Origin: Mucilaginibacter oryzae
GTDB taxonomy: Bacteria; Bacteroidota; Bacteroidia; Sphingobacteriales; Sphingobacteriaceae
NCBI RefSeq assembly: GCF_003148845.1
Contig: NZ_QGHA01000007.1
Location: 62,001-126,000, forward strand
Reading direction: 5' to 3'
DNA: 64,000 nt
Positions 7,954-16,425 of this stretch are shown here, piece by piece. Both the position numbers and the translations under genes were made by a program. Under the pieces are notes generated by a model. The model was given only the letters and a program-made list of their open reading frames with translations, made no database searches and was not told the origin of the DNA. Within the stretch, counting starts at the first letter, position 1, and each line of letters begins with the position of its first letter.

Positions 7954-8367
7954 ATGATCCGTGTACGGTCTAAAATTGTACTCCTGGTTGCGCCCGAAGT
8001 AGTTGGCGTTAAGCTTTTGCCCAATAATAAGGTTTTTAAACAAATCGCGTCTATATCGTCAATTTTTCCATCCATACACGAAATAAAACCCAATTTAATT
8101 ATCCTCGATTACGATTACCTTATTAACGATATCGAAAAAATTCTTCGTCGTTTAAGCACCAACCCGGCTTATAAAAATATCAGGATCTGCTGTTATAAAA
8201 ACAAATGGCACTCCAAGGTTGATCCTTTTTTGAAAGCCCTTGGCGTTGATCATATTTTTTACGCCGAAGATTTGGAAGAGGAGCCGGTGAAGAAAAACAT
8301 ATTCGAATCGATAGGCAGCGTACTGGATGTACCTTTGCTGAGTTTATTGGCTAAACCGGCTCATTAA
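7954..8367 (+). CDS. Degenerate response-regulator receiver-like protein
   Basis: A 137-residue protein with alternating beta/alpha pattern of a receiver domain: KIVLLVAPEVV, then NLIILDYDYL in the phospho-acceptor strand, RRLSTNPAYKNIRICCYKN in the fourth strand position and KALGVDHIFYAEDL at the end. D in LDYDYL could be the phosphorylation site, but the usual acidic pair near the N-terminus and the conserved Thr/Lys are not clear, so it is probably a pseudo-receiver. There is no output domain. The ATG at 7954 is preferred to a TTG two codons upstream. It stands alone; no kinase is nearby. The family assignment is moderate. Confidence 0.6.
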   Translation: MIRVRSKIVLLVAPEVVGVKLLPNNKVFKQIASISSIFPSIHEIKPNLIILDYDYLINDIEKILRRLSTNPAYKNIRICCYKNKWHSKVDPFLKALGVDHIFYAEDLEEEPVKKNIFESIGSVLDVPLLSLLAKPAH

Positions 8368-8368
8368 C

Positions 8369-8489
8369 CCCCCGGCCCCCTGAAGGGAGAGTAAGCGAAG
8401 ATAAGTCATGCTGAATTTATTTCAGCACGTCACTTGCTAAGTAAAGCGTCTATTTTTCCTGCGGGATGCTGAAATCAGTTCAGTATGGC
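8369..8489. repeat. Intergenic repeats: CCCCTGAAGGGAGAG and a TCAGCA palindrome
   Basis: Right after the preceding stop lies a CCCCCTGAAGGGAGAG element, seen again in four other spacers of this window. It is followed by an imperfect palindrome with arms GTCATGCTGAATTTATTTCAGCA (8405-8427) and TGCTGAAATCAGTTCAGTATGGC (8467-8489). Confidence 0.7.
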
Positions 8490-8501
8490 GGTAGAAATTT
8501 C

Positions 8502-9287
8502 TCAAATTATAACATCACCTTCAAAAACCTTTTCTGCGGGCCCTTCTAAAAAAATATCGGTAAAAGCCCTGCCATCATAATTAAAGCGGATATTGAGGTT
8601 ACCGCCCAATACTTTGATGGGGGTGGTGATGTGGCCTGTTTGTTCGTTATGTTGGGCCATGGCCAGGGCTACGGCTGTTACGCCGGTACCGCAGGCATAG
8701 GTTTCATCTTCAACGCCACGTTCAAACGTGCGTACAAAGTAGCCCTCATCCATCGGTTCAACAAAATTTACATTGATCCCTTTTTCGTGGTAAGTTTCAT
8801 TATTGCGGATGGCGTAGCCTTCGGTGTACATATCTCTACCGGCCAGGCCGTCTACCAGCTTTACGTAGTGGGGCGATCCTGTGTTCAATACATATGCTTC
8901 GGCATCGCGGTTAACCTCGTTTACATCAATCATCTGGAGGCTTACCCAATTTCCTTCGGCAGTAATTTTGGCATAATGCGGACCATCAACCGCCAAAAAT
9001 TCAGTTTCACTGTCAATAACGCCTAAAAATTTGGCAAAGGCGACGATGCAGCGCCCGCCATTACCGCACATGCTGCTCGGCTGGCCGTCGGCATTATAAT
9101 AAACCATTTCAAAATCGTAACCTTCCTTGTTTTGCAGCAGCATCAGGCCATCGCCGCCGATGCCGAAACGCCGGTCGCAAAGGCTTGAAATCAGCTTAGG
9201 ATCGTGGTGATTAACGCTGTTATCGCGGTTATCAATCAAAATAAAGTCGTTGCCTGCGCCCTGGTATTTATAGAAGTGTAATTTCAC
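8502..9287 (-). CDS. dapF: Diaminopimelate epimerase
   Basis: A 261-residue cytoplasmic enzyme that interconverts LL- and meso-diaminopimelate, the last step before lysine and the peptidoglycan precursor. The N-terminal KYQGAGNDFILIDN and the two catalytic cysteines are present: C74 in SSMCGNGGRC and C199 in YACGTGVTAVA, which lie in the two mirror-image halves of the fold. G-G-D-G in FGIGGDGLML is the usual third motif. The length is a little short of the E. coli enzyme (274) and normal for Bacteroidota. It is monocistronic, convergent with the preceding gene across a repeat and divergent from the protease gene that follows. Confidence 0.97.
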   Translation of the reverse strand: MKLHFYKYQGAGNDFILIDNRDNSVNHHDPKLISSLCDRRFGIGGDGLMLLQNKEGYDFEMVYYNADGQPSSMCGNGGRCIVAFAKFLGVIDSETEFLAVDGPHYAKITAEGNWVSLQMIDVNEVNRDAEAYVLNTGSPHYVKLVDGLAGRDMYTEGYAIRNNETYHEKGINVNFVEPMDEGYFVRTFERGVEDETYACGTGVTAVALAMAQHNEQTGHITTPIKVLGGNLNIRFNYDGRAFTDIFLEGPAEKVFEGDVII

Positions 9288-9365
9288 GTAAGTATTTTAT
9301 TTAGTGTCAGTATGTTGATATCAACAAAACGCGTGCTAACAATCAACCACACCGTTGTTTATCCA

Positions 9366-9434
9366 TTTAACAAAATTTAACAAAATCGCGGATAACTTAT
9401 CATTGATTATCTCGTCTATATGGTATTAAATTTG
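9366..9434 (+). promoter_or_regulatory. Promoter region of the DegP-type protease gene
   Basis: TAAATTTG at 9427-9434 is a perfect Bacteroidota -7 box, 46 bases before the ATG. An ATTG at 9402-9405 is a possible -33 element with a 21-base spacer, two longer than ideal. Further upstream TTTAACAAAA is repeated in tandem (9366-9385), a possible activator site. Confidence 0.6.
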
Positions 9435-9480
9435 ATTTGTAAAATAAGTAAACTTAATAATAAGAAAGGCAATTTATAAA

Positions 9481-11013
9481 ATGAAAAAGATAGGTTTAAC
9501 ATTATTAACCGCTTTTGCCGGGGGAGCGATGGCCCTTGGGGTATACCGGGTTATTGAAAATAAATACTCAGACAATTTGAGTTTTGAGGATAAACAGAAG
9601 GTATATTTCACCAGCAACCCGATGCCTGCGGTTTCATCAACCGGCGATCTGGATTTTACACAGGCCGCAGCCGTAGCAACACCGGCGGTAGTTTATATCC
9701 GCACTACTTACAGCGCTAAATCAAACGGCGGCGGACAAGATCAGCTGGAGCAAATGTTTGGCGACATGTTCGGTCAGCGTGTTCGTCCGCAGGGCCCGCA
9801 AATGGCTTCCGGCTCGGGTGTGATCATCTCGCCCGATGGTTATATCGTAACCAATAACCACGTGGTTGAAAAGGCCGATAAAATCACCGTTGCCACTAAT
9901 GATCACCGTACATTCAGCGCCAAAGTGATCGGTACCGACCCCAATACCGACCTGGCCCTGATTAAAGTGAGCGCAACCAACCTGCCTATTGTAAAATTAG
10001 GCAATAGCGATGATGCCAAAGTTGGTGAGTGGGTTTTAGCGGTAGGTAACCCTTTTAACCTTACCTCTACTGTAACCGCCGGTATTATCAGCGCCAAAGG
10101 CCGCAGCATTGGCGTTATCGGTAGCGAAAACAACGATGATGACAATCCATTTGGCCGTACAAGCCGTCAGAGCGGTCCGAAATTGAACAAGGCTATCGAA
10201 TCGTTTATCCAAACAGACGCTGCCATTAACCCTGGTAACAGCGGCGGCGCCCTCGTAAATACCCGTGGCGAACTAATTGGTATTAACGCGGCTATCGCTT
10301 CGCATACCGGCTCGTACGAAGGCTATGGCTTCGCCATCCCTATTAACCTGGCCAAAAAAGTACTGAATGATATCAAAAAATTTGGCGCTGTAAAACGCGG
10401 TTATGTTGGTGTAACCTTCACCGAGCTTAACCCGGATAAAGCCCAGCAGCTTGATGTATCAACCACTAACGGTTTATATGTTAACGACCTGGTTCCGGGC
10501 GGTGGCGCCGAACAGGCCGGTTTACGTAAAGGCGATATCATTGTAAAAGTGGAAGGACAGCCTGTTTATGAATCGTCAGACCTGCAGGAACGCGTAGCCC
10601 GACTGCAACCCGGCGATAAGATCAATATCACCGTGCTGCGCGATGGCAAGGATAAAGATTTTTCGATCACCCTTAAAGGCGATGCTGCTCCGGCTAACCG
10701 TGTGGCTGCAAATTCAAAATCGGCCGAGGAGTTATTTAATAAACTGGGCGCAAGCTTCCACGCTTTAACCCCTGCCGAAAAAAACAAGCTGCGTGTTAAC
10801 AGCGGTGTACTGGTAACCCAGGTACGTGAGGGCGGTTTGTTTGATGCTGCAGAAATACCTGAAGGTGTAGTAATTACCAGCATTAATAAAGTACCGGTTA
10901 ACAGTGTTGATGATATTGACAAAGCTATTGTAAAACCGATACAGGGTAATATCATCATTGCCGGTTTATACCCGGATGGTTCGCACTTTAGCAGCGCGTT
11001 CCCGGCTCAATAA
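9481..11013 (+). CDS. degP: Do family serine protease (DegP/DegQ/HtrA)
   Basis: A 510-residue periplasmic protease-chaperone. An uncleaved or cleaved N-terminal hydrophobic helix (residues 4-23) leads to the trypsin-like domain with the full triad: H127 in VTNNHVV, D157 in NTDLALI and S254 in INPGNSGGAL. Two PDZ domains follow (about 300-395 and 415-505), the first with GYVGVTFTELN, the second ending close to the C-terminus. A glycine-free insert SENNDDDNPFG around residues 215-225 forms the LA/L2-type loop region. It degrades or refolds damaged envelope proteins. The gene has its own promoter and terminator. DegP and DegQ cannot be told apart from sequence alone. Confidence 0.95.
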   Translation: MKKIGLTLLTAFAGGAMALGVYRVIENKYSDNLSFEDKQKVYFTSNPMPAVSSTGDLDFTQAAAVATPAVVYIRTTYSAKSNGGGQDQLEQMFGDMFGQRVRPQGPQMASGSGVIISPDGYIVTNNHVVEKADKITVATNDHRTFSAKVIGTDPNTDLALIKVSATNLPIVKLGNSDDAKVGEWVLAVGNPFNLTSTVTAGIISAKGRSIGVIGSENNDDDNPFGRTSRQSGPKLNKAIESFIQTDAAINPGNSGGALVNTRGELIGINAAIASHTGSYEGYGFAIPINLAKKVLNDIKKFGAVKRGYVGVTFTELNPDKAQQLDVSTTNGLYVNDLVPGGGAEQAGLRKGDIIVKVEGQPVYESSDLQERVARLQPGDKINITVLRDGKDKDFSITLKGDAAPANRVAANSKSAEELFNKLGASFHALTPAEKNKLRVNSGVLVTQVREGGLFDAAEIPEGVVITSINKVPVNSVDDIDKAIVKPIQGNIIIAGLYPDGSHFSSAFPAQ

Positions 11014-11036
11014 GTTTTTAAGTGATTTTTAATAGG

Positions 11037-11067
11037 AAAGCCCCGGTCGTTTTGATCGGGGCTTTTT
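11037..11067 (+). terminator. Intrinsic terminator of the protease gene
   Basis: AAAGCCCCGGTC pairs with GATCGGGGCTTT (one mismatch or wobble) across a 5-nt loop, then TT. Confidence 0.85.
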
Positions 11068-11092
11068 GTTTGATGGCTGACGTAAGCCCCAC

Positions 11093-11450
11093 TCAACCCT
11101 CACCGGAAGGGAGGGCTTTTAAAAGTCTCCCCATTCCGGGGGAGATTTAGAGGGGGCTACGATTGAGCGGGCCAATGTTTGTTAAATAGCAGAAAGCTGT
11201 TAGAAATTATCCCCCAATGTGAATGCCGCTTCGAAAAGGTTTCGTTATTCTCGTTAGAATACAGACTTTGATCCAATACCAACAGCATTGGCCCGCTCAT
11301 TCGCCGCGGAATGGCTATTACTTTTGGCTTGGCCCAAAACCAAAAACCCAAGACAGAAAAAAGCTTCTCCCCGCAAGGCCATACTCCCTGCCCCGCTTTT
11401 CTGTCGCGCCACCGCGCTTTTGGGTTCGCCTATTTTAGCATATTCTTATT
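11093..11450. repeat. Gene-free spacer filled with repeat elements
   Basis: First an inverted purine/pyrimidine element (CTCACCGGAAGGGAGGGCTTTT then AAAGTCTCCCCATTCCGGGGGAG, 11099-11148). Then a perfect 14-bp inverted repeat, TGAGCGGGCCAATG at 11164-11177 and CATTGGCCCGCTCA at 11286-11299, flanking 108 bases. The rest, rich in GGCTTGGCCCAAAACCAAAAAC and CAGAAAAAAGCTTC, can be translated on the plus strand but only as low-complexity basic peptide. I see no gene. Confidence 0.65.
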
Positions 11451-13175
11451 TTAAAACAGATTAATCCCTACACTCCAGCCTACCCAGCCTGTCCAGTTGC
11501 GGTTGCCTTCAATAAAGGAGTGGTGCAGATCGCGCGTGTAGGCATAACCGTCAATCCGCGAACGCTGATCTGAATACAGGAAATTTAACGATGGCCCGGC
11601 AGCTATAGAAAACAGCCTGGCTACTTTAAAAGTGAGATCCAGGTTAAACCTGTTAAGCAGGTTTGTTTTAAGCCAGGTGCCCTGGTACAGGTAGCCCGAA
11701 CCTAATTCGGTATTGATGGCCAGTTTTCGGCCCAGGCCAAACTCGCGGCCAAAACCTAAGCCGAACGAGTATAGTTTGCTGTTTTCATCAAACCGCATGC
11801 CGCCCTGCCATATGGTGTACAGCTTGTTATTGCCGTTTTTAAAAGCGAGATGAAGGTTTTGGGTTTCGTTGGTTGAAATTGCCAGTTTATGGTAACCGCT
11901 TTTAATAATATTGAGCAACCCGATGCTGAAGCCCGACGAGGTATCGGCAATATTAACCAAACCTATTTGTACCCCGGTTAGGTGTTTGGCGTAGTTAAAA
12001 ACTGCGGCTGCCTGCACTCCGCTAAACTTTTGGCCGGCAATGTTGCCTACAGCGGCCAGTTGCAGCGCATCCGAATTTTTCCCGGCGATGTTACCGATCG
12101 CCCCTAACTGGATCCCTCTTACCGAACCCCGGGTATGATTGTATAAACCCGAAAGCTGGATGCCGTCCATATCCTGCTTTACACTGTTATGCAGCAGCGA
12201 TAGTTGAATGCCGCGCACATTGCCCAGCACATTGTTGTAAAGCCCGCCTAATTGTACACCGTTTACCGAACCGCCTACCACATTAAAAACCCCGGCTATC
12301 TGCACCGCGCCAACATCGCCCTTATCCAGGTTAAAGATCAGGCCCATTTCAAAACCATCTACTCCGGCATTATAGCCGCCTACTGCGTTAAGCGAAACGA
12401 TGTTAACGATCTGTCCGCCGAAATCGCCGTGGGTACTTACGCCGGGAATAGCGGAGGCCTGGAATGGCGCCTGGGCTATCAACCCGCGCAGGTTGGCGGC
12501 TTCTACCTGTTGTTTGGTGGAAAGGAACAGTTTCCCTAATGATGTTTTTTCAATGCCATTATAATCATCACTCAAAATATAACCCAGCAGTGTTTTCTTT
12601 TTACCGATGGTGGTATCGGTGCTTGTAACCTTTACATCGGCTAAAAAAGTAATGGTGGTATCCTTATAAAACTCCTTGCTGATGGTGATGGTAACGGGCT
12701 GGTTCTGGTTATGCAGGTTCAGATCGAAGTGCCCATCCTTATCCGTTAATACCGATTGCAGTTCTTCGTGCGAGTATACGCTGGCATTGGGCAGCTTCTT
12801 GCCGGTTTGCTCATCGGTTACCGTACCGCTTATGGTATAGCTGTCGCCTTCGGTGGCGGCTTTATCGGTCACTATATTAAGCCGCAGGGGGGCATATCTT
12901 AATATTACAAAATTTTTAGCCTCATGGTATTCAAAGCGGTAGCTAAGCATCTGGTCAAGCACCTCTTTAATGGTCTGGTTATCGGCATTAACGGTAACCA
13001 GGCTATCGGTTTTTACAATATTGCTGTTGTACGAAAAGTAAAAATTGCCCTTTTCTTCGATGGTTTTGAGCACCGTGCCCAGGCGCATCCGGGTTACATG
13101 TACGGTGATGTTTTTGGAGAGGATGGAGCTGGCATGGGCGTGATTGGTTAGGCTGCCGAGGAGGAGCAGTAACAT
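11451..13175 (-). CDS. STN-domain, carboxypeptidase-like and surface-repeat protein
   Basis: Counting from the ATG at 13175 this is a 574-residue exported protein: signal peptide (MLLLLLGSLTNHAHA), then a secretin/TonB short N-terminal (STN) domain (about 20-95, ITVHVTRMRLGTVLKTIEEK), a carboxypeptidase-D regulatory-like beta sandwich (about 110-200, ISGTVTDEQTGKKLPNASV), then at least seven tandem 21-22-residue repeats with GIQL(S/G)xLxN (about 265-430) resembling LA_2272-type surface repeats, and a C-terminal segment that looks like outer-membrane strands. A longer frame extends upstream to 13382, but those 69 codons read through a palindromic DNA repeat, so I reject them. STN domains usually signal to FecR proteins, and the FecR gene is just upstream. 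Confidence 0.8.
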   Translation of the reverse strand: MLLLLLGSLTNHAHASSILSKNITVHVTRMRLGTVLKTIEEKGNFYFSYNSNIVKTDSLVTVNADNQTIKEVLDQMLSYRFEYHEAKNFVILRYAPLRLNIVTDKAATEGDSYTISGTVTDEQTGKKLPNASVYSHEELQSVLTDKDGHFDLNLHNQNQPVTITISKEFYKDTTITFLADVKVTSTDTTIGKKKTLLGYILSDDYNGIEKTSLGKLFLSTKQQVEAANLRGLIAQAPFQASAIPGVSTHGDFGGQIVNIVSLNAVGGYNAGVDGFEMGLIFNLDKGDVGAVQIAGVFNVVGGSVNGVQLGGLYNNVLGNVRGIQLSLLHNSVKQDMDGIQLSGLYNHTRGSVRGIQLGAIGNIAGKNSDALQLAAVGNIAGQKFSGVQAAAVFNYAKHLTGVQIGLVNIADTSSGFSIGLLNIIKSGYHKLAISTNETQNLHLAFKNGNNKLYTIWQGGMRFDENSKLYSFGLGFGREFGLGRKLAINTELGSGYLYQGTWLKTNLLNRFNLDLTFKVARLFSIAAGPSLNFLYSDQRSRIDGYAYTRDLHHSFIEGNRNWTGWVGWSVGINLF

Positions 13176-13189
13176 TGCAAAAAACCACT

Positions 13190-13327
13190 TGTCATTTCGA
13201 CGAACAGGGGATGGCCTGCGCGCGGGCGTGAGGAGAAATCTTATCCGCCTTGCAAAGCTCACCGGCTGCTTGTATAAGATTTCTCCTCGCTCCCCGCTTT
13301 TACCCACACATGCTAGTCGAAATGACA
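13190..13327. repeat. Palindromic intergenic element TGTCATTTCGA...TCGAAATGACA
   Basis: A 138-bp imperfect palindrome with arms TGTCATTTCGAC and GTCGAAATGACA, and an inner pair GAGGAGAAATCTTAT / ATAAGATTTCTCCTC. It resembles the hairpins at 6209-6303 and 31761-31857 in general design. Between it and the FecR stop lies a GCTCAGGGTGACCC remnant. Confidence 0.8.
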
Positions 13328-13434
13328 TAGTTTTTATATTATTTATATTTAGATTGGTGTCATGTTGCACCCGTCGAAGCATGGTGGGCAGGCCTCTCCA
13401 AGCTACCCTTCCACAAGCTCAGGGTGACCCGCCA

Positions 13435-14424
13435 CTACCGCAACACAATCCCCTTCTTACCCTTGTCCACTTTCACCTTAAATGTTTCTTTAATCACCAG
13501 CAGCACATCATCCAGGGGCTGATCTTTAAAAACTGTGGTAATGGGCAAATTCTCAATGGCTTTATTGCCTATGCTGATGTGCGCGCCGTAAACTTCGTTT
13601 AGCGAAGCCACCAGTTCATGCAGCGGGGTTTGGTCGCATACCAACTGGTGGGTGGCGTAGTAGTTGTACAGCCTGCCGCGGATGTTTTCTTTGGCCTGCA
13701 AGCCCTCCTGTTTGGTTACCAGTACTTTTTCGCCGGGGTTGAGGTTGATGCTTTTGCTTTTTTCGCTTACGTTCACAATGCCGGTTTCTACAATTACCTG
13801 CGTTTTGCCGTCGCGGCTTTTTACATTGAATGACGTGCCAACCACCCTAACCGTTACACCGTTCACCTTAATAATAAACGGTTTTGTTTTATCGGGCGAT
13901 ACTTTAAAAAAGGCCTCCCCCTTCATGGTTACCGGGCGGATTGTTCCGCTAAATTTCTCGGGATACCTCAGCGTGCTATGGCTGTTCAGTGTAACTTCCG
14001 ACATGTCTGGCAGGGTTGTAGTACGGGGCTCGTTATTACTTTCGATGGTTACAACCGAAATAAAATCGTTACTATAATAACGGCTGATGGTTAACCAGGC
14101 CACCGTGCAAATCAACAATACCGATGCCGCTATCCCCACCCAATACCCGGGCTTCATTTTTTGCACTTTAACAAGCGGCACGGCATCTTCGGTTTTATTC
14201 AGCCGGTTTTGCAGGCGGATAAAAGCAGCATCCTCGTCCACATTACGGGTGCCTGCAATCTGCTGGCTCTGATCCCAAATCAGTTTAAAATTTTCGTACT
14301 CCTGCCGGTTGGCCGCATCGGCCGCAAGCCAGTTTTGTATCGCTTCGGCCTCGGCGGGCGTGGCTTCGCCAACAAGGTATTTCACCAGCAAATCATCATT
14401 TATGGGCATACCGGTATAGCTCAT
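13435..14424 (-). CDS. FecR family anti-sigma factor
   Basis: A 329-residue single-pass membrane regulator. Residues 1-80 form the cytoplasmic sigma-binding part (LLVKYLVGEATPAEAEAIQNWL), residues about 90-110 the membrane helix (YWVGIAASVLLICTVAWLTI), then the FecR domain (TTLPDMSEVTLNSHSTLRYP ... GEAFFKV ... TSFNVKS) and a C-terminal DUF4974 (about 255-325, LHELVASLNEVYG). The ATG at 14424 overlaps the sigma-factor stop codon as ATGA, a translational coupling that fixes the start; a TTG three codons earlier is less likely. It should hold the ECF sigma factor inactive until an STN domain touches it in the periplasm. Confidence 0.92.
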   Translation of the reverse strand: MSYTGMPINDDLLVKYLVGEATPAEAEAIQNWLAADAANRQEYENFKLIWDQSQQIAGTRNVDEDAAFIRLQNRLNKTEDAVPLVKVQKMKPGYWVGIAASVLLICTVAWLTISRYYSNDFISVVTIESNNEPRTTTLPDMSEVTLNSHSTLRYPEKFSGTIRPVTMKGEAFFKVSPDKTKPFIIKVNGVTVRVVGTSFNVKSRDGKTQVIVETGIVNVSEKSKSINLNPGEKVLVTKQEGLQAKENIRGRLYNYYATHQLVCDQTPLHELVASLNEVYGAHISIGNKAIENLPITTVFKDQPLDDVLLVIKETFKVKVDKGKKGIVLR

Positions 14425-15062
14425 ACAAACCAATCAATTAATAACAATAAAATAATGGGTAAAAATTCGGCCAGCTTCTGGCGCATTACCCGCAGCGCCT
14501 TGCCCATCTGGTTTTCGATGGTTTTGATCGAAAGGCCCATCTGATCGGCAATTTGCTGGTATTTTAACTGCTCGAACCTGCTGAGCTGAAAAATAATGCG
14601 GCACTGCTCGGGCAGTTCGCTCAGAGCTTTTTCAATGTGGCTTTGCAGTTCGGCAGCCATCAGTTTTTTCGAGGCCGGCTCATCGCCGCCTGTGTTTTGT
14701 TCCATCTCTCCGGCATAATAAACGCCAAAATTGCTGCGCACCTGTTGGTGCTTCAGGTAGTTTAAACTTTCGTTATGCACGGCCCGGTAAAGGTAGGCCT
14801 TAATGCTACCATCGGTTTTTAGCTGGTCGCGTTTCTCCCAAACCCGGCAAAAAACGTTTTGCACCACCTCTTCGGCCTGTTCATCATCCTTTAAAAAAGT
14901 GTAGGCGTAGGCATGCAGACTTTTAAAGTGATCTTTAAATAGTCGCTCAAAAGCCTTTTGGCTTCCCTGTTTTATTAAAGTAATGGCCGTGCTATCGCTG
15001 TATTCCACTTTCAGGGTGTAGATGTCGGCATTAAAGATAGCAGGTTTGGCCTTTAAATTCAT
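14421..15062 (-). CDS. ECF-type RNA polymerase sigma-70 factor (FecI-like)
   Basis: A 213-residue sigma factor with region 2 (about 35-100, FKSLHAYAYTFLKDDEQAEEVVQNVFCRVWEKR) and region 4 (about 140-195, ALSELPEQCRIIFQLSRFEQLKYQQIADQMGLSIKTIENQMGKALRVM). It is of the Bacteroidota FecI-like group. The last residues (PIILLLLIDWFV) are hydrophobic, which is common in this group. The stop codon overlaps the FecR start (ATGA), and the DUF6134 gene ends 19 bases upstream on the same strand, so the genes are co-transcribed. The likely target is its own operon and perhaps distant loci. Confidence 0.93.
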   Translation of the reverse strand: MNLKAKPAIFNADIYTLKVEYSDSTAITLIKQGSQKAFERLFKDHFKSLHAYAYTFLKDDEQAEEVVQNVFCRVWEKRDQLKTDGSIKAYLYRAVHNESLNYLKHQQVRSNFGVYYAGEMEQNTGGDEPASKKLMAAELQSHIEKALSELPEQCRIIFQLSRFEQLKYQQIADQMGLSIKTIENQMGKALRVMRQKLAEFLPIILLLLIDWFV

Positions 15063-15081
15063 AGCGTGCAGTTGTTAAAAA

Positions 15082-15762
15082 TCAGGCCGGCTGAATTTGG
15101 ATGGTGTACAGCGTGTGGTGAATATCAACCTTGCTGCACACGCCGTTGGTATAACTGTAAAAATTGTAATTGCCATCGGGCAGGTCAATGCGGTACACAT
15201 GCGGGCTCACCTGCTTCACCTGCAAAAACTGCTGAAAGTTATCTGAATATACCTGCGCCTGATCATCCGGCTCACGGCAGTACAACAGCATCAGGTTAGC
15301 GCCAATCTGCTGCTGATCAAGCTTGCCGCATTTACCCTCGGCCACCGTTTGGTAGCCCGAAGCCACTGCCCTGGTTTGGCGATTGCACTTTTCCTTATCA
15401 TTAACATGGCGGCAAACGGTAGAGTTGATGAGCTTGCCCTTGCTAAACATGCTCTCTTCCTGAATGTCAACCTTTACGCTGAAAATAAAGCGCATTTTAA
15501 CCTGCGAGATCATTTTAAGGTACAGCTCATCGCCCTGCTGCCTGCGGTACAAATTGAGGTGACCAACCACCTTGCCGCTATGTAGCACATTGTACTTAAC
15601 CGTTTGCTCCTGCGCCGCGCTGCCCGCCGCCAGGCCCAGCAAGGCCAAAATTGTGGCAGCCCGTTTTAGCGGCTTCAGAAATTTTACAGTTGGGAATGTT
15701 TTGTTACGAAAAGCGGGGAGGATATATTTTTTAAATAACCAAATTATTAATGCGGGTATCAT
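15082..15762 (-). CDS. DUF6134 family exported protein
   Basis: A 226-residue protein from the ATG at 15762 (a TTG 12 codons upstream is possible but less likely). A hydrophobic, basic N-terminus with LKRAATILALLGLAAGSAAQ forms the signal peptide, cleaved before QEQT. The mature part has the DUF6134 pattern of beta strands: YNVLHSGKVVGHLNLYR, KMISQVKMRFIFSVKVDIQEES, FSKGKLINSTV, and a late DLPDGNYNFYSYTNGVCSKVDIH. The family is of unknown function and is thought to be a periplasmic beta-rich protein. It is the first gene of the operon with the sigma factor, FecR and the STN protein, an unusual companion for that regulatory pair. Confidence 0.7.
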   Translation of the reverse strand: MIPALIIWLFKKYILPAFRNKTFPTVKFLKPLKRAATILALLGLAAGSAAQEQTVKYNVLHSGKVVGHLNLYRRQQGDELYLKMISQVKMRFIFSVKVDIQEESMFSKGKLINSTVCRHVNDKEKCNRQTRAVASGYQTVAEGKCGKLDQQQIGANLMLLYCREPDDQAQVYSDNFQQFLQVKQVSPHVYRIDLPDGNYNFYSYTNGVCSKVDIHHTLYTIQIQPA

Positions 15763-15901
15763 GGGTAATGGTTTTAAGGTAATTGAATAAAGTAGCAAAC
15801 GCGTTTACTTTATTACAACAACCTAAACTGTTACCCCTATGTGATTGCATTTTTTTGGATTGAATTTATTATACTTTGTCTATATGAATTATATACTTTT
15901 T

Positions 15902-15909
15902 CAAATATA
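15902..15909 (-). promoter_or_regulatory. Possible -7 box TATATTTG of the DUF6134-sigma-FecR operon
   Basis: The minus strand reads TATATTTG, a full match to TAnnTTTG, about 140 bases before the DUF6134 ATG. No TTTG is found at -33, so an activator or a different sigma factor may be needed. The intervening leader is AT-rich and without gene. Confidence 0.35.
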
Positions 15910-16046
15910 GTAAAATTGGAATAGAAATTTTCACACGAATGCTTAGCAAGCCGACTGCAATTAATCGAATTACACGAATTGGTATCATGGCTTCATTTAA
16001 GGAATTTGTGCAATTCGATAATTCGCAAAAATTCGTGGAGAAATTT

Positions 16047-16373
16047 TTAACCGGATGTCGGCAGGGTTGGGAGCTTTTTAAGGATATCAGCGAATACGTT
16101 TATATTTATTTCGCTGTTGGTCTCTTCATCGGTATATTCCAAGCTTTCAAATTCGTGAAAGGTATGGTCGAGATCATTATTCCAGGTGCCGAAGTGTAGA
16201 TCGGGTACTTGCCATTGATCTGCGTAAAACCAATGATGAGATATCAGTTTGGACCGAATTAAGTCGTCCAATATGGACAGCTCCATATTTTGAGGATTGT
16301 TGAATACTACGCTGCTGAAGTTTTTGTAATTACCAGCATCGCGGTATAGGTAGTTGAATTTGATGTTGGGCAT
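16047..16373 (-). CDS. Small acidic hypothetical protein
   Basis: A 108-residue soluble, acidic protein with many aromatic residues (YLYRDAGNYKNF, HHWFYADQWQVPDLHF, LDHTFHEFESLEYTDEE). It has no signal peptide, membrane segment or known catalytic motif. I recognise the pattern from unnamed Bacteroidota proteins that sit in accessory islands, but no function is established. It lies 52 bases downstream of the HNH nuclease gene on the same strand, so the two may be co-transcribed; an inhibitor or accessory role would be speculation. An opposite-strand frame (15939-16199) overlaps it and is less protein-like. Confidence 0.65.
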   Translation of the reverse strand: MPNIKFNYLYRDAGNYKNFSSVVFNNPQNMELSILDDLIRSKLISHHWFYADQWQVPDLHFGTWNNDLDHTFHEFESLEYTDEETNSEININVFADILKKLPTLPTSG

Positions 16374-16425
16374 GCGGCAAGGTAGGCCGGATGGGGGTGG
16401 TTGTCAATCGGAGATAAGTGAACTT

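Noticed and set aside
11223..11438. Plus-strand frame in the repeat spacer
   Set aside because: Translation of repeat sequence, basic low complexity with no homology pattern.
15939..16199. Plus-strand frame of 86 residues overlapping the small acidic gene
   Set aside because: Overlaps a more protein-like minus-strand gene by 153 bases and its first part reads through an AATTCGTG repeat.
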